Below, piece after piece: positions 50,483 through 57,947 of a DNA stretch of 64,000 nucleotides. The translations under genes and the position numbers were made by a program. Position 1 is the stretch's first letter; the number at the start of each line of letters is the position of its first letter. Origin of the DNA: CAYSYY01 sp964576115 [NCBI: uncultured Gemmatimonadota bacterium]. GTDB taxonomy: Bacteria > Blakebacterota > Blakebacteria > Blakebacterales. The stretch spans positions 54,788 to 118,787 of the forward strand of contig CAZNUA010000004.1 in assembly GCA_964576115.1 (NCBI GenBank). Direction: 5' to 3'. The notes below the pieces were generated by a model that worked only from the letters and a program-made list of their open reading frames with translations, had not been told where the DNA came from and made no database searches.

Positions 50483-51646
50483 ATGGACCCGCGCGGCCTG
50501 AGCCTGCAGGCGCTACGAGAGCTTCTGGAGGCCGTCACCGAATCGGTCGAGCGGGAGCGCCTGGTAGCGGCGCTGGAGGACGATCCCCGCATCGGGGCCC
50601 GCAAGCTGGCGCGCAAAGCCCGTTCTGAAGACGAAAAGGCCCGCCGACGGGAGGCCCGATGGCGGGCCTTCTGCGATCCGGAGCGTCAGCTCAGAGAACA
50701 GGGATACCGCCGGGTGGCCGGGATCGACGAGGCCGGACGCGGTCCCCTGGCCGGTCCGGTGGTGGCGGCGGCGGTCATCCTTCCCCCCGATTTCGTGCAC
50801 CATCCCCTCGATGATTCCAAACGGATGACCCCCCGGGCGCGTCGGATTGCCGAGGCCGCGATCACCGAAGCCGCCGAGGCCTGGGCGATCGGCAGCGCCG
50901 AACCCGGCGAGATCGACAGTCACAACATCGTGGGGGCGCTCCTGCTCGCGATCGACCGGGCGCTGGAACAGTTCGATCCGCCGGCCGACTTCGCCCTGGT
51001 CGACGGCCGTCCCCTGAGCCGCTGCCGGGTGCCCCACCGGGCCCTGGTGGGGGGCGACGGCCGCTGTCGGGCCATTGCCGCGGCGAGCGTTCTGGCCAAG
51101 GAGGAACGGGACCGGATCATGATCGCATTCGATCGACGCTACCCCGGGTACGGTTTCGCTCAACACAAGGGGTATGCGACCGCCGCCCATCGCGAGGCTC
51201 TCGATCGTTCGGGACTCACCCCGATCCATCGGCGCAGCTTTCTCTCCCGCGCCCGGCAGCTGACCCTGAATCGGGAGGCCGCCGAAACCCCGCAGGGGTG
51301 GGGGGCGCGGGCCGAAGACCGGGTTGCAGCCGACTATCGGGCCCGGGGGTATACCGTGCTACACCGGCGGTGGCGCGGTGGGGGCGGGGAGCTCGATCTG
51401 GTCTGCCTGGGACAAGACACGATCGTGGTGGTCGAAATCAAAGCCGCCCGCGGTTCCACCGCCGGTCCGCCTCTGGCCTGGCTGGGGGACGATCAACGCC
51501 GGCGTATCCGTCGGGCCACGGCACAGCTGCTCGAGGAGCTGGGCGGTCTGCGGCGCGGCCGGGAACTGAGGTTCGATCTCATCGGTGTGGTCGACCGGAC
51601 CGACGGACCTCCCGATCTCACCCGCCTGGAGGGGGTGGAATTATGA
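50483..51646 (+). CDS. rnhB: RNase HII fused to a YraN/UPF0102 nuclease-like domain
   Basis: One frame of 387 residues with three parts. Residues 1-75 are a charged helical N-terminal domain like that of Gram-positive RNase HII. About 76-270 is RNase HII, with the acid motif GIDEAGRGPLAGPVVAAA, DSKRMTPR, ALVDGRPL and AAASVLAKEERDR; it removes RNA from RNA-DNA hybrids. About 275-380 is a UPF0102/YraN domain: GARAEDRVAADYRARGY, GGGELDLVC and VVVEIKAAR keep the E-x(n)-D-ExK nuclease-like pattern. rnhB and yraN are often adjacent genes, but here they are joined in frame without a stop. The gene overlaps the MFS gene by 4 bases. Confidence 0.9.
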   Translation: MDPRGLSLQALRELLEAVTESVERERLVAALEDDPRIGARKLARKARSEDEKARRREARWRAFCDPERQLREQGYRRVAGIDEAGRGPLAGPVVAAAVILPPDFVHHPLDDSKRMTPRARRIAEAAITEAAEAWAIGSAEPGEIDSHNIVGALLLAIDRALEQFDPPADFALVDGRPLSRCRVPHRALVGGDGRCRAIAAASVLAKEERDRIMIAFDRRYPGYGFAQHKGYATAAHREALDRSGLTPIHRRSFLSRARQLTLNREAAETPQGWGARAEDRVAADYRARGYTVLHRRWRGGGGELDLVCLGQDTIVVVEIKAARGSTAGPPLAWLGDDQRRRIRRATAQLLEELGGLRRGRELRFDLIGVVDRTDGPPDLTRLEGVEL

Positions 51647-52938
51647 CCTCAGGGCACGGCGGCAACCGGCGCGAGCTGCTGGGGTGGTATCTCTACGACT
51701 TCGCCAATACCAGCTTCACGGTGGTGATCGTCACGGTCGCCTATGCTATCTATTTCCGCACGTATGTGGTCGGCGACCTGAGTCTGAACCTGCCCCTGCT
51801 CGGCTCGCGTCCGGTGGGAGAGTTTCTCTGGGGGGCGGGTAACTCGCTCTCGATGCTCCTGGTCGGGCTTTCCAGTCCCTACCTGGGAGCGATCGCCGAC
51901 TCTACCGCCCGCAAGAAGCTCTTCACGGCCGTCTACACCCTGGCCTGTGTTCTGCCGACCGCCTTGATGGTTACGGTCGGGGCCGGCGATATCGTCTGGG
52001 GGCTGCTTCTCTTCGTCCTCGGGAACATCGGTTTTCAGGGAGGGCTGGTCTTCTACAACGCCTTTCTGCCTCAGATCAGTCCGCCGGGCCGGATCGGCAC
52101 GGTCTCGGGGGTCGGTTTCGCCTGGGGATATGTCGGGGCCCTGGCATCGCTCCTGATTGCGCTGCCCTTCGCGAACCGGGCCACCGAGCTGGGCGATTAC
52201 GGCGTCATGGCGCCCCTCTTCGTGCTCTCGGCTCTCTTTTTCGCTCTCTTCGCGGTGCCGTTCTTTCTCTTCGTACGCGAACGTCCCGCCACCGCTGGAT
52301 CGGCGGTCGCGGCCTGGCGGGCGGGGTGGCACCGGGTCCGCGAGACCCTGGGGCACCTGCACCGGTACCGGCAGACGGCCCGGTTTCTGCTGGCCTATTT
52401 CATCTACTCCGACGGAATCAACACCGTTATCGCTTTCGGCGGGATCTACGCCCTTTATATCGGTCTGACCGCCACGCAGGTGATCGTCTTCTTCGCCGTG
52501 ATTCAGCTCGCGGCCATCGGGGGAGCCTGGTCGCTGGGGCGGCTGACCGATCGGTGGGGAGCCAGACCGACCATCGAGCTCACCCTCGGTATCTGGGTCG
52601 CGATGACCCTGCTGGCCTTCCTCACCCGCACGGTCGGTACCTTCTACGCCGTCGGCGTGCTGGCCGGAGTGGCGATGGGCTCGAGTCAGGCCGCCAGCCG
52701 TGCCCTGATGGCCGAACTCACACCGGCCAACCGCGAGGCGGAGTTCTACGGTTTCTACGGTCTATGCGGGAAGTTCTCGGCGATCCTGGGTACCATCGTC
52801 TACGGACTGGTCAGCATGCTGGCGGGCAGTCAGCGCTGGGCGGTCCTGTCGATCACCCTGTTCTTCGTCGTCGGCTGGATTCTGCTCCGGCGGGTGGATG
52901 TGGCGCGGGGGCGGGCGGCGATCGCCGGGGTGCAGTGA
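51643..52938 (+). CDS. MFS transporter, UMF1 (Atg22-like) family
   Basis: A 431-residue membrane protein with about twelve helices. The N-terminal LLGWYLYDFANTSFTVVIV is the marker of the UMF1 family (YDxANSxF), and SSPYLGAIADSTARKKLF is the loop 2-3 motif. A central charged loop follows FVRERP. Substrates of bacterial members are unknown; Atg22 exports amino acids from yeast vacuoles. It is translationally coupled to rnhB (ATGA). The long upstream open frame is a shadow. Confidence 0.85.
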   Translation: MTSGHGGNRRELLGWYLYDFANTSFTVVIVTVAYAIYFRTYVVGDLSLNLPLLGSRPVGEFLWGAGNSLSMLLVGLSSPYLGAIADSTARKKLFTAVYTLACVLPTALMVTVGAGDIVWGLLLFVLGNIGFQGGLVFYNAFLPQISPPGRIGTVSGVGFAWGYVGALASLLIALPFANRATELGDYGVMAPLFVLSALFFALFAVPFFLFVRERPATAGSAVAAWRAGWHRVRETLGHLHRYRQTARFLLAYFIYSDGINTVIAFGGIYALYIGLTATQVIVFFAVIQLAAIGGAWSLGRLTDRWGARPTIELTLGIWVAMTLLAFLTRTVGTFYAVGVLAGVAMGSSQAASRALMAELTPANREAEFYGFYGLCGKFSAILGTIVYGLVSMLAGSQRWAVLSITLFFVVGWILLRRVDVARGRAAIAGVQ

Positions 52939-52967
52939 CGGGCCATGGGGAAAAAAGGAGACCAGGC

Positions 52968-54164
52968 ATGAGTGACAACGAGCGCGCGATCATCCCCCGG
53001 CGGTTACGGAGGGCGCGTCAGGCGGGAGCGGTGCTGGTTCTGCTCGTAGCTGTCGCGGCGGTTGTCCCCGGATGCGAACAAAGCAAGAAATTCGCCGTCG
53101 GAGACCGGAACCAGCTCATCCTCTTCGCCGACGACGCCAACTGGCTGCGCTACGGCGAGACCCTGACCCGGATCTTCGAGCGGGAAGTGCACACCCCGCA
53201 GCTCGAGTACATCTTCAGGATCCTGCGCCGGCCCCTCGACCGGTGGGAATTCTTCACCCGTTTCTACCATATCCTTCTCTGCGCTCCCCTGGACGAGGAC
53301 AGCCCGACCGGCGAGCAGGTGCGAGCCATGCTCAATGACGATGTCGAACGGCGCATCTGCAGCGAGAACCGGGCCCTGGCTCTGGTGCAGGACGATCCCT
53401 ATGCCGTCGGCCAGCGCATCATCATCATCACCGCCGATACCGACCAGAACCTGCGGGCGTATCTCGATCGGGCCGGCGAACACCTCTTCACGCTGGCCGA
53501 AGAGCACCTGAACCGTCTGACCGAGCGGCTGATCTACCGCGAAGAACGCTATGCACTCGAGGATAGCCTCTATACCGACTACGGGTTCACGGTCCGGATA
53601 CCGTGGGGTTTTCGGACCAACTTCAGCCGGTCCGACGAGAATTTCATCCGGATGATCAAGTACCAGGTCGAACGCTGGTTCTTCGCGTACTGGATTCCGG
53701 CCGAGGAGATCGACCGTCGCGGCATGAACTGGCTCGAAACCCTCGCGGAGGTCGGCCGCCGGCTCGAGCGCGACGAGGTCCCCGATCTCGATCTGGTCGA
53801 TTTTCTCGGTCAGCAGGCCATGAACCTGCGCGACGACATCTGCCGCCGCTTTTACGACGGCGATATCGTGGCCCGCGACCGGACCACGGCAACGATCCGC
53901 GAAATCAACGGCCGCTGGGCGGTACGGCTGTACGGTATCTGGGAGAACGAGGTGCTGGTGGCGGGAGGTCCGCTGGTGGCATACTGTTTCTACGATCCCG
54001 CCACGAGCCGGGTTTTCTGGCTCGACGGGGCCGTCTTCGCTCCGAACCAGAAAAAGGAAGGACAACTGCGCCAGATGGACGTCATGCTCAATACCTTCAT
54101 GAGCGGGGAAGAAGCTGCGAGCTATCTTGCCGGCCTCGAGGCCGAGATCCGTGCCGACCGGTAA
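52968..54164 (+). CDS. DUF4837-like lipoprotein of unknown function
   Basis: A 398-residue secreted lipoprotein. A basic N-terminus and hydrophobic core end in the lipobox VVPGC (Cys36). The body resembles DUF4837 proteins of Bacteroidota: an early strand NQLILFADDANW, then a helix, an R/K-rich middle (YRVGQ-type AVGQRIIIITA), GFTVRIPWGFRTNF and a late WFFAYWIPAEEID. The assignment rests on remembered family pattern and is not certain. AAAAAAGGAG lies at ideal spacing before ATG 52968. It overlaps the epimerase gene by 14 bases. Confidence 0.6.
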   Translation: MSDNERAIIPRRLRRARQAGAVLVLLVAVAAVVPGCEQSKKFAVGDRNQLILFADDANWLRYGETLTRIFEREVHTPQLEYIFRILRRPLDRWEFFTRFYHILLCAPLDEDSPTGEQVRAMLNDDVERRICSENRALALVQDDPYAVGQRIIIITADTDQNLRAYLDRAGEHLFTLAEEHLNRLTERLIYREERYALEDSLYTDYGFTVRIPWGFRTNFSRSDENFIRMIKYQVERWFFAYWIPAEEIDRRGMNWLETLAEVGRRLERDEVPDLDLVDFLGQQAMNLRDDICRRFYDGDIVARDRTTATIREINGRWAVRLYGIWENEVLVAGGPLVAYCFYDPATSRVFWLDGAVFAPNQKKEGQLRQMDVMLNTFMSGEEAASYLAGLEAEIRADR

Positions 54165-55137
54165 GCGCAAGGAACGGATTCTGGTAACCGGCGGGGCCGG
54201 TTTCATCGGTTCCCACGTGGCCGATGCCGCTCTGGCCGCCGGTCATACCGTGGCCGTTCTCGACGATCTGAGTACCGGCGAGCGGGCTCTGGTGCCCCCC
54301 GAGGCGGCTTTTTACGAGGGCGATATCTGCGATGCGGCTTTCGTCGAACGGGTCTTCTCCGAATTCGAACCCGAGGTGCTCAATCACCATGCCGCCCAGA
54401 TGGACATACGCCGCAGCGTCGCCGATCCGGTCTTCGATGCCCGGGTCAACATTCTCGGAACCCTGACCCTGCTGACCGCCGCGGTCAGGCACCGCACCCG
54501 GCGGGTGATATTCGCCTCGACCGGGGGCGCCTGTTACGGCGAGCAGGAGGCCTTTCCCGCCGCCGAGGACCATCCCCTGTGTCCGGTCAGTCCCTACGGG
54601 ACGGCCAAGGTGGCGGTCGAAACCTACCTGGGCGCCTTTTACGCCATGTACGGGCTGTCGTATGCCGCCCTGCGGTATGCCAACGTGTACGGTCCCCGGC
54701 AGAATCCCTTCGGCGAGGCCGGCGTGGTGGCCATTTTCGCCAGCCGACTGCTTCGGGAGGTCGAGCCGGTCATCAACGGCGACGGCCGACAGACCCGCGA
54801 TTACGTCTACGTGGGTGACGTGGTGGCCGCCAACCTGGCCGCGATCGAGGGGCCCGAAACGATCCGCGCCAACATCGGTACGGGTCGCGAAACCTCGGTG
54901 ACCGATCTCTACCAGGGTCTGGTCGAGGCGGTCGGATGGGGCGGGGAGGCCGAGCACGGACCGGCCAAACCGGGCGAGCAGCAGCGGTCGGTCATCGACC
55001 CGGTCCTGGCCTGGGAAACCTGGGGCTGGCGTCCGCAGGTGCCGCTTTCGGAGGGGCTCGGACGGAGTGTGGCGTATTTCCGGGTCCAGGCGGAGGGCGT
55101 CGATCCCGATCGGAGAATACGCGGTGACGGATTCTAG
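54151..55137 (+). CDS. NAD-dependent sugar-nucleotide epimerase (GalE-like SDR)
   Basis: An extended short-chain dehydrogenase of 328 residues. NAD-binding TGGAGFIGSHV at about 10-20, LNHHAAQMDIRRSVADP, the STGGACYGE strand with the catalytic Ser/Thr, and YGTAKVAVE with the catalytic Tyr-x3-Lys. RYANVYGPRQNP and DGRQTRDYVYVGDV are typical of UDP-glucose 4-epimerase relatives. The exact sugar cannot be told. GTG 54151 is preferred over an in-frame upstream TTG. The end overlaps lnt by 14 bases. Confidence 0.85.
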   Translation: MPTGKRKERILVTGGAGFIGSHVADAALAAGHTVAVLDDLSTGERALVPPEAAFYEGDICDAAFVERVFSEFEPEVLNHHAAQMDIRRSVADPVFDARVNILGTLTLLTAAVRHRTRRVIFASTGGACYGEQEAFPAAEDHPLCPVSPYGTAKVAVETYLGAFYAMYGLSYAALRYANVYGPRQNPFGEAGVVAIFASRLLREVEPVINGDGRQTRDYVYVGDVVAANLAAIEGPETIRANIGTGRETSVTDLYQGLVEAVGWGGEAEHGPAKPGEQQRSVIDPVLAWETWGWRPQVPLSEGLGRSVAYFRVQAEGVDPDRRIRGDGF

Positions 55138-56767
55138 GCCGGCCCGGCCGCTGGCTCTATTGTGTCTCTCGGCGGTCCTCTTCATCCTGGCTCAACCCCC
55201 GTTTCCGACCGGCTGGCTGGGCCTGGTGGCCTTCGTGCCCTTCCTGATGGCGCTCGACTCCCCCGGGCTGACCCGCCCCTACCGGTACGGGCTTCTCTGG
55301 GCCTTCGTCGTGAACCTGGGGTGCCTGTACTGGATCGCCTTCGGCCATCGGGAAGCCGGCATCGCATCGGTCATCTATCTGACCCTCTTCGACGCCATCT
55401 TCGTCTGGCTCGCGGCCCGACTGGCGCACCGGCGGCGGGTGCTTCTGTTCCCCTTTCTCTGGACGGCCTTCATCTTCGTCAAGAGCCTGGGAGAAATGGG
55501 CTTTCCCTGGCTGACCCTCGGTTTGACCCAGACCTCGTCACCGGCCAGTATCCAGATCGCATCGCTGACTGGTGCCTGGGGATTGGAACTCTGGATAGCA
55601 GGTGTTAACAGCTTGCTGTTCATGGGGATAAAGAAAATAACTCAAGCAACACCGGAAGAAAGAAAGAGGCTCCTGGTTCGCGCGCTGGCGCCCGCGGTGG
55701 GTCTGGCTCTGGTGGTGCCCCTCTACGGCCGGATCGTGCTCGAGGCCGGGAACGCACGGCAGAGTGCGGTTCTGGGCGCCCCGGTCGCGACCGGGCCCGA
55801 AGCCGGCCCGGACCCTGCCGCCTCGCCCCCCTGGCTTGAAAACGGGGTGAAGCCCCTGCAGGTGGCGGTAGTTCAGGGCAGTCTGCGACCCGATGTCAAG
55901 CTCGCCCCCCAGCTGCTGCCCCACAATCTCTACGTTTACAACCGGCTCACCCGGGCCGTTGCCGGAACCGTGAACGGCCGACTCGACCTGGTGATATGGC
56001 CCGAATCGGCCGTGCCGCACTACCTCAATTCGCACCCCTACGCGCGTCGCAGCGTGCTGCGGCTCCAGCGCGAGATCGACGCGCCGATCCTGACCGGGGC
56101 TTTTTCTTCTGCCTATACGGACGGCGAGTCCCGTTACTACAACTCGGCTTTTCTGGTCGCCGACGGACGCATTTCGACCGGCGATGAACTCTATCACAAG
56201 CGGATTCTGGTCCCCTTCGGCGAGCGGGTGCCCTACCAGGAAGTGCTCGGTTTCATGGCCGACTGGAGCCTGGGCTGGTCGGATTTCAGCAAGGGCGAGG
56301 TTCCGACCCTGCTCGGCGGCTCCCCCCCGGCGCCGGATCTGCCGCCGATCGGCGTGCTCATCTGTTACGAGAGCTTTTTTACCCGCCTGGCCCGCTCCGA
56401 GGTCGTGAACGGCGCCCGGCTGCTGACCGTCATCACCAATGACGCCTGGTTCGGCCGCACCTCGGGTCCCCGCCAGCACCTGCGGGTAGCGGCCCTGCGG
56501 GCGGTCGAGTTCCGCCGGCCCATCGTCCGGGCGGCCAACAGCGGGATCTCGGCCGTCATCGACCGCTGGGGTCAGATCCATCGGGCGACACCGCTGTATA
56601 CCAAGACGGCGCTGGCCGCCCGCGTCTGGCCCGAAACGGGACTGACGCTGTACGCCCGGACCGGTGACTGGCTGCCGATCGGGGCGCTGATCGTAACCCT
56701 GATCGGGATGCTTCTTTTCCGGGAACCTCGAAGGAGGCGGGGGGTCAAAACTACTGTAGAGAGGTGA
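55124..56767 (+). CDS. lnt: Apolipoprotein N-acyltransferase
   Basis: Last enzyme of lipoprotein maturation, 547 residues. The N-terminal half has about six helices; the C-terminal nitrilase domain keeps the triad Glu294 (WPESAVP), Lys359 (YHKRILVPFGERVPYQ) and Cys414 (ICYESFF), followed by NDAWFGRTSGP. GTG 55124 has GGAG eight bases upstream. A stretch at about 55580-55665 uses AT-rich and rare codons (ATA, AGA, AGG, CAA). The last 46 bases contain the ECF promoter of the next operon. Confidence 0.93.
   Translation: MTDSRPARPLALLCLSAVLFILAQPPFPTGWLGLVAFVPFLMALDSPGLTRPYRYGLLWAFVVNLGCLYWIAFGHREAGIASVIYLTLFDAIFVWLAARLAHRRRVLLFPFLWTAFIFVKSLGEMGFPWLTLGLTQTSSPASIQIASLTGAWGLELWIAGVNSLLFMGIKKITQATPEERKRLLVRALAPAVGLALVVPLYGRIVLEAGNARQSAVLGAPVATGPEAGPDPAASPPWLENGVKPLQVAVVQGSLRPDVKLAPQLLPHNLYVYNRLTRAVAGTVNGRLDLVIWPESAVPHYLNSHPYARRSVLRLQREIDAPILTGAFSSAYTDGESRYYNSAFLVADGRISTGDELYHKRILVPFGERVPYQEVLGFMADWSLGWSDFSKGEVPTLLGGSPPAPDLPPIGVLICYESFFTRLARSEVVNGARLLTVITNDAWFGRTSGPRQHLRVAALRAVEFRRPIVRAANSGISAVIDRWGQIHRATPLYTKTALAARVWPETGLTLYARTGDWLPIGALIVTLIGMLLFREPRRRRGVKTTVER
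56722..56749 (+). promoter_or_regulatory. ECF (sigma-E-type) promoter, likely autoregulated
   Basis: GGAACCT (56722-56728) and GTCAAA (56744-56749) are spaced as in sigma-E-type promoters (GGAAC, about 16 bases, GTC/TCAAA). It lies inside the 3' end of lnt, 30 bases before the ECF sigma gene start, where autoregulatory promoters of this class usually sit. Confidence 0.7.
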
Positions 56768-56778
56768 GGAGGACCCCC

Positions 56779-57393
56779 GTGGAACTGGTGACGGCGAAGA
56801 CGATCGAACAACAGGAACTGCCCCGCATGTCGGACGAGGCCCTGCTTTCGAGCAGCCTCGAGGGCAACATGGTCGCCTTCGATCTCCTGGTAGACCGGTA
56901 CTACGACCGGCTCTACGTCTACCTGCTCCGCTTCCTCAAAGACTCCGACATGGCCGAAGATCTGCTGCAGGAGACCTTTCTGCGGGTCTGGAAGAAACGG
57001 AACGAATTCCGGAACATCGCCTCCTTCTCGACCTGGATCTACACCATCGCCGGCAACCTGGCCCGCAGCGAGTGGCGGCGCCGCAAGCGCTGGCGCATGT
57101 TCCGGCTCGGCCCTTCCGAGAACGAGGAGGAGCCCGATTTCGAGCTTCCCCACGAGGGACTCACTCCCGACCGGACGGTAGAGAACCGGATGGCGGTGGA
57201 GGATCTGATTCACGAACTCGAGAGACTCCCCGAGCGGTACCGTCAGGTGGTCATTCTGCGCGATATCCAGGGGATGACGTACGAGGAAATCGCCGGTATA
57301 GTGCAGGTTCCGGTCGGGACGGTGAAATCGCGCCTGAACCGGGGACGGCTGATCCTGCAGGAGAAACTGGGGCAGTGGTATGAATCAGAGTGA
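56779..57393 (+). CDS. ECF RNA polymerase sigma factor (RpoE-like)
   Basis: A group 4 sigma factor of 204 residues. Region 2: FDLLVDRYYDRLYVYLLRFL, DMAEDLLQETFLRVWK and FSTWIYTIAGNLARSEWRRR. Region 4: LPERYRQVVILRDIQGMTYEEIA and GTVKSRLNRGRLILQ. GTG 56779 is chosen because GAGGAGG lies 6 bases upstream; the alternative GTG 56764 would be only a few bases after the predicted transcript start. The anti-sigma gene overlaps its stop by 14 bases, and the promoter upstream fits self-activation. The inducing signal is unknown, probably envelope-related. Confidence 0.92.
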   Translation: MELVTAKTIEQQELPRMSDEALLSSSLEGNMVAFDLLVDRYYDRLYVYLLRFLKDSDMAEDLLQETFLRVWKKRNEFRNIASFSTWIYTIAGNLARSEWRRRKRWRMFRLGPSENEEEPDFELPHEGLTPDRTVENRMAVEDLIHELERLPERYRQVVILRDIQGMTYEEIAGIVQVPVGTVKSRLNRGRLILQEKLGQWYESE

Positions 57394-57931
57394 GAAAGAA
57401 GCCCTCTGCGGTCTCGTCGCCGAGTCGCTGTCGGCCTATCTCGACCGCTCCCTTCCGGCCCCGGTCGAGCGGCAGATCGCGCTCCACCTCGAGCAGTGTC
57501 CGGCCTGCCGCAGACGACTGGAGAGCATGAACGCCCTGCTGGCCGATCTGCAGACCCTCGGCGAGGTCGAGGCGGGCCCCGAACTGGGTTGGGCGATCAA
57601 GCGCCAGATCAGGCGCCAGGCCCGGCGCGAGCGGACCCGTTTGCTGGTACGGCCGGTGCCCTTCCTGGCTTCAACCGCCGCTGCGGCCGCCGTTTTCATC
57701 ATCATCGGTCTGGGGCAGGGCCCCGAGCGGGGTCTGAGCGTCGATTCTCTCACCGACCAGAACCTCATACAGGCCGGGGAAACGCCTCTGTGGGAGCGGC
57801 GTTACGTTCTTCCCGCCCAGGTCGATGCCCTGAATACCCCCGCCCTGGCCGACAGAGCCGGCGCCGGGGAGGATTCGACCGCAGTCCGCCGACCCACCCG
57901 ACTGACGGGGGTCAGAGCGGTCAGCTTCTGA
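57380..57931 (+). CDS. Zinc-finger (HC2-type) membrane anti-sigma factor
   Basis: A 183-residue protein. The N-terminal zinc-binding anti-sigma domain reads HLEQCPAC (His36, Cys40, Cys43 of H-x3-C-x2-C). A basic juxtamembrane region leads to one helix at about 94-113 and a roughly 70-residue extracytoplasmic tail with no recognised domain. This is the usual design of anti-sigma factors that hold an ECF factor at the membrane until released by proteolysis. Its gene overlaps the sigma gene and is followed after 16 bases by an HtrA-like gene, which may take part in sensing. Confidence 0.88.
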   Translation: MNQSEKEALCGLVAESLSAYLDRSLPAPVERQIALHLEQCPACRRRLESMNALLADLQTLGEVEAGPELGWAIKRQIRRQARRERTRLLVRPVPFLASTAAAAAVFIIIGLGQGPERGLSVDSLTDQNLIQAGETPLWERRYVLPAQVDALNTPALADRAGAGEDSTAVRRPTRLTGVRAVSF

Positions 57932-57947
57932 CGGTCGGGGTCGCCTC

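Noticed and set aside
56764-56778. Upstream GTG start for the ECF sigma factor
   Set aside because: It would begin just a few bases after the predicted transcript start and lacks an RBS; GTG 56779 has GAGGAGG at good spacing.
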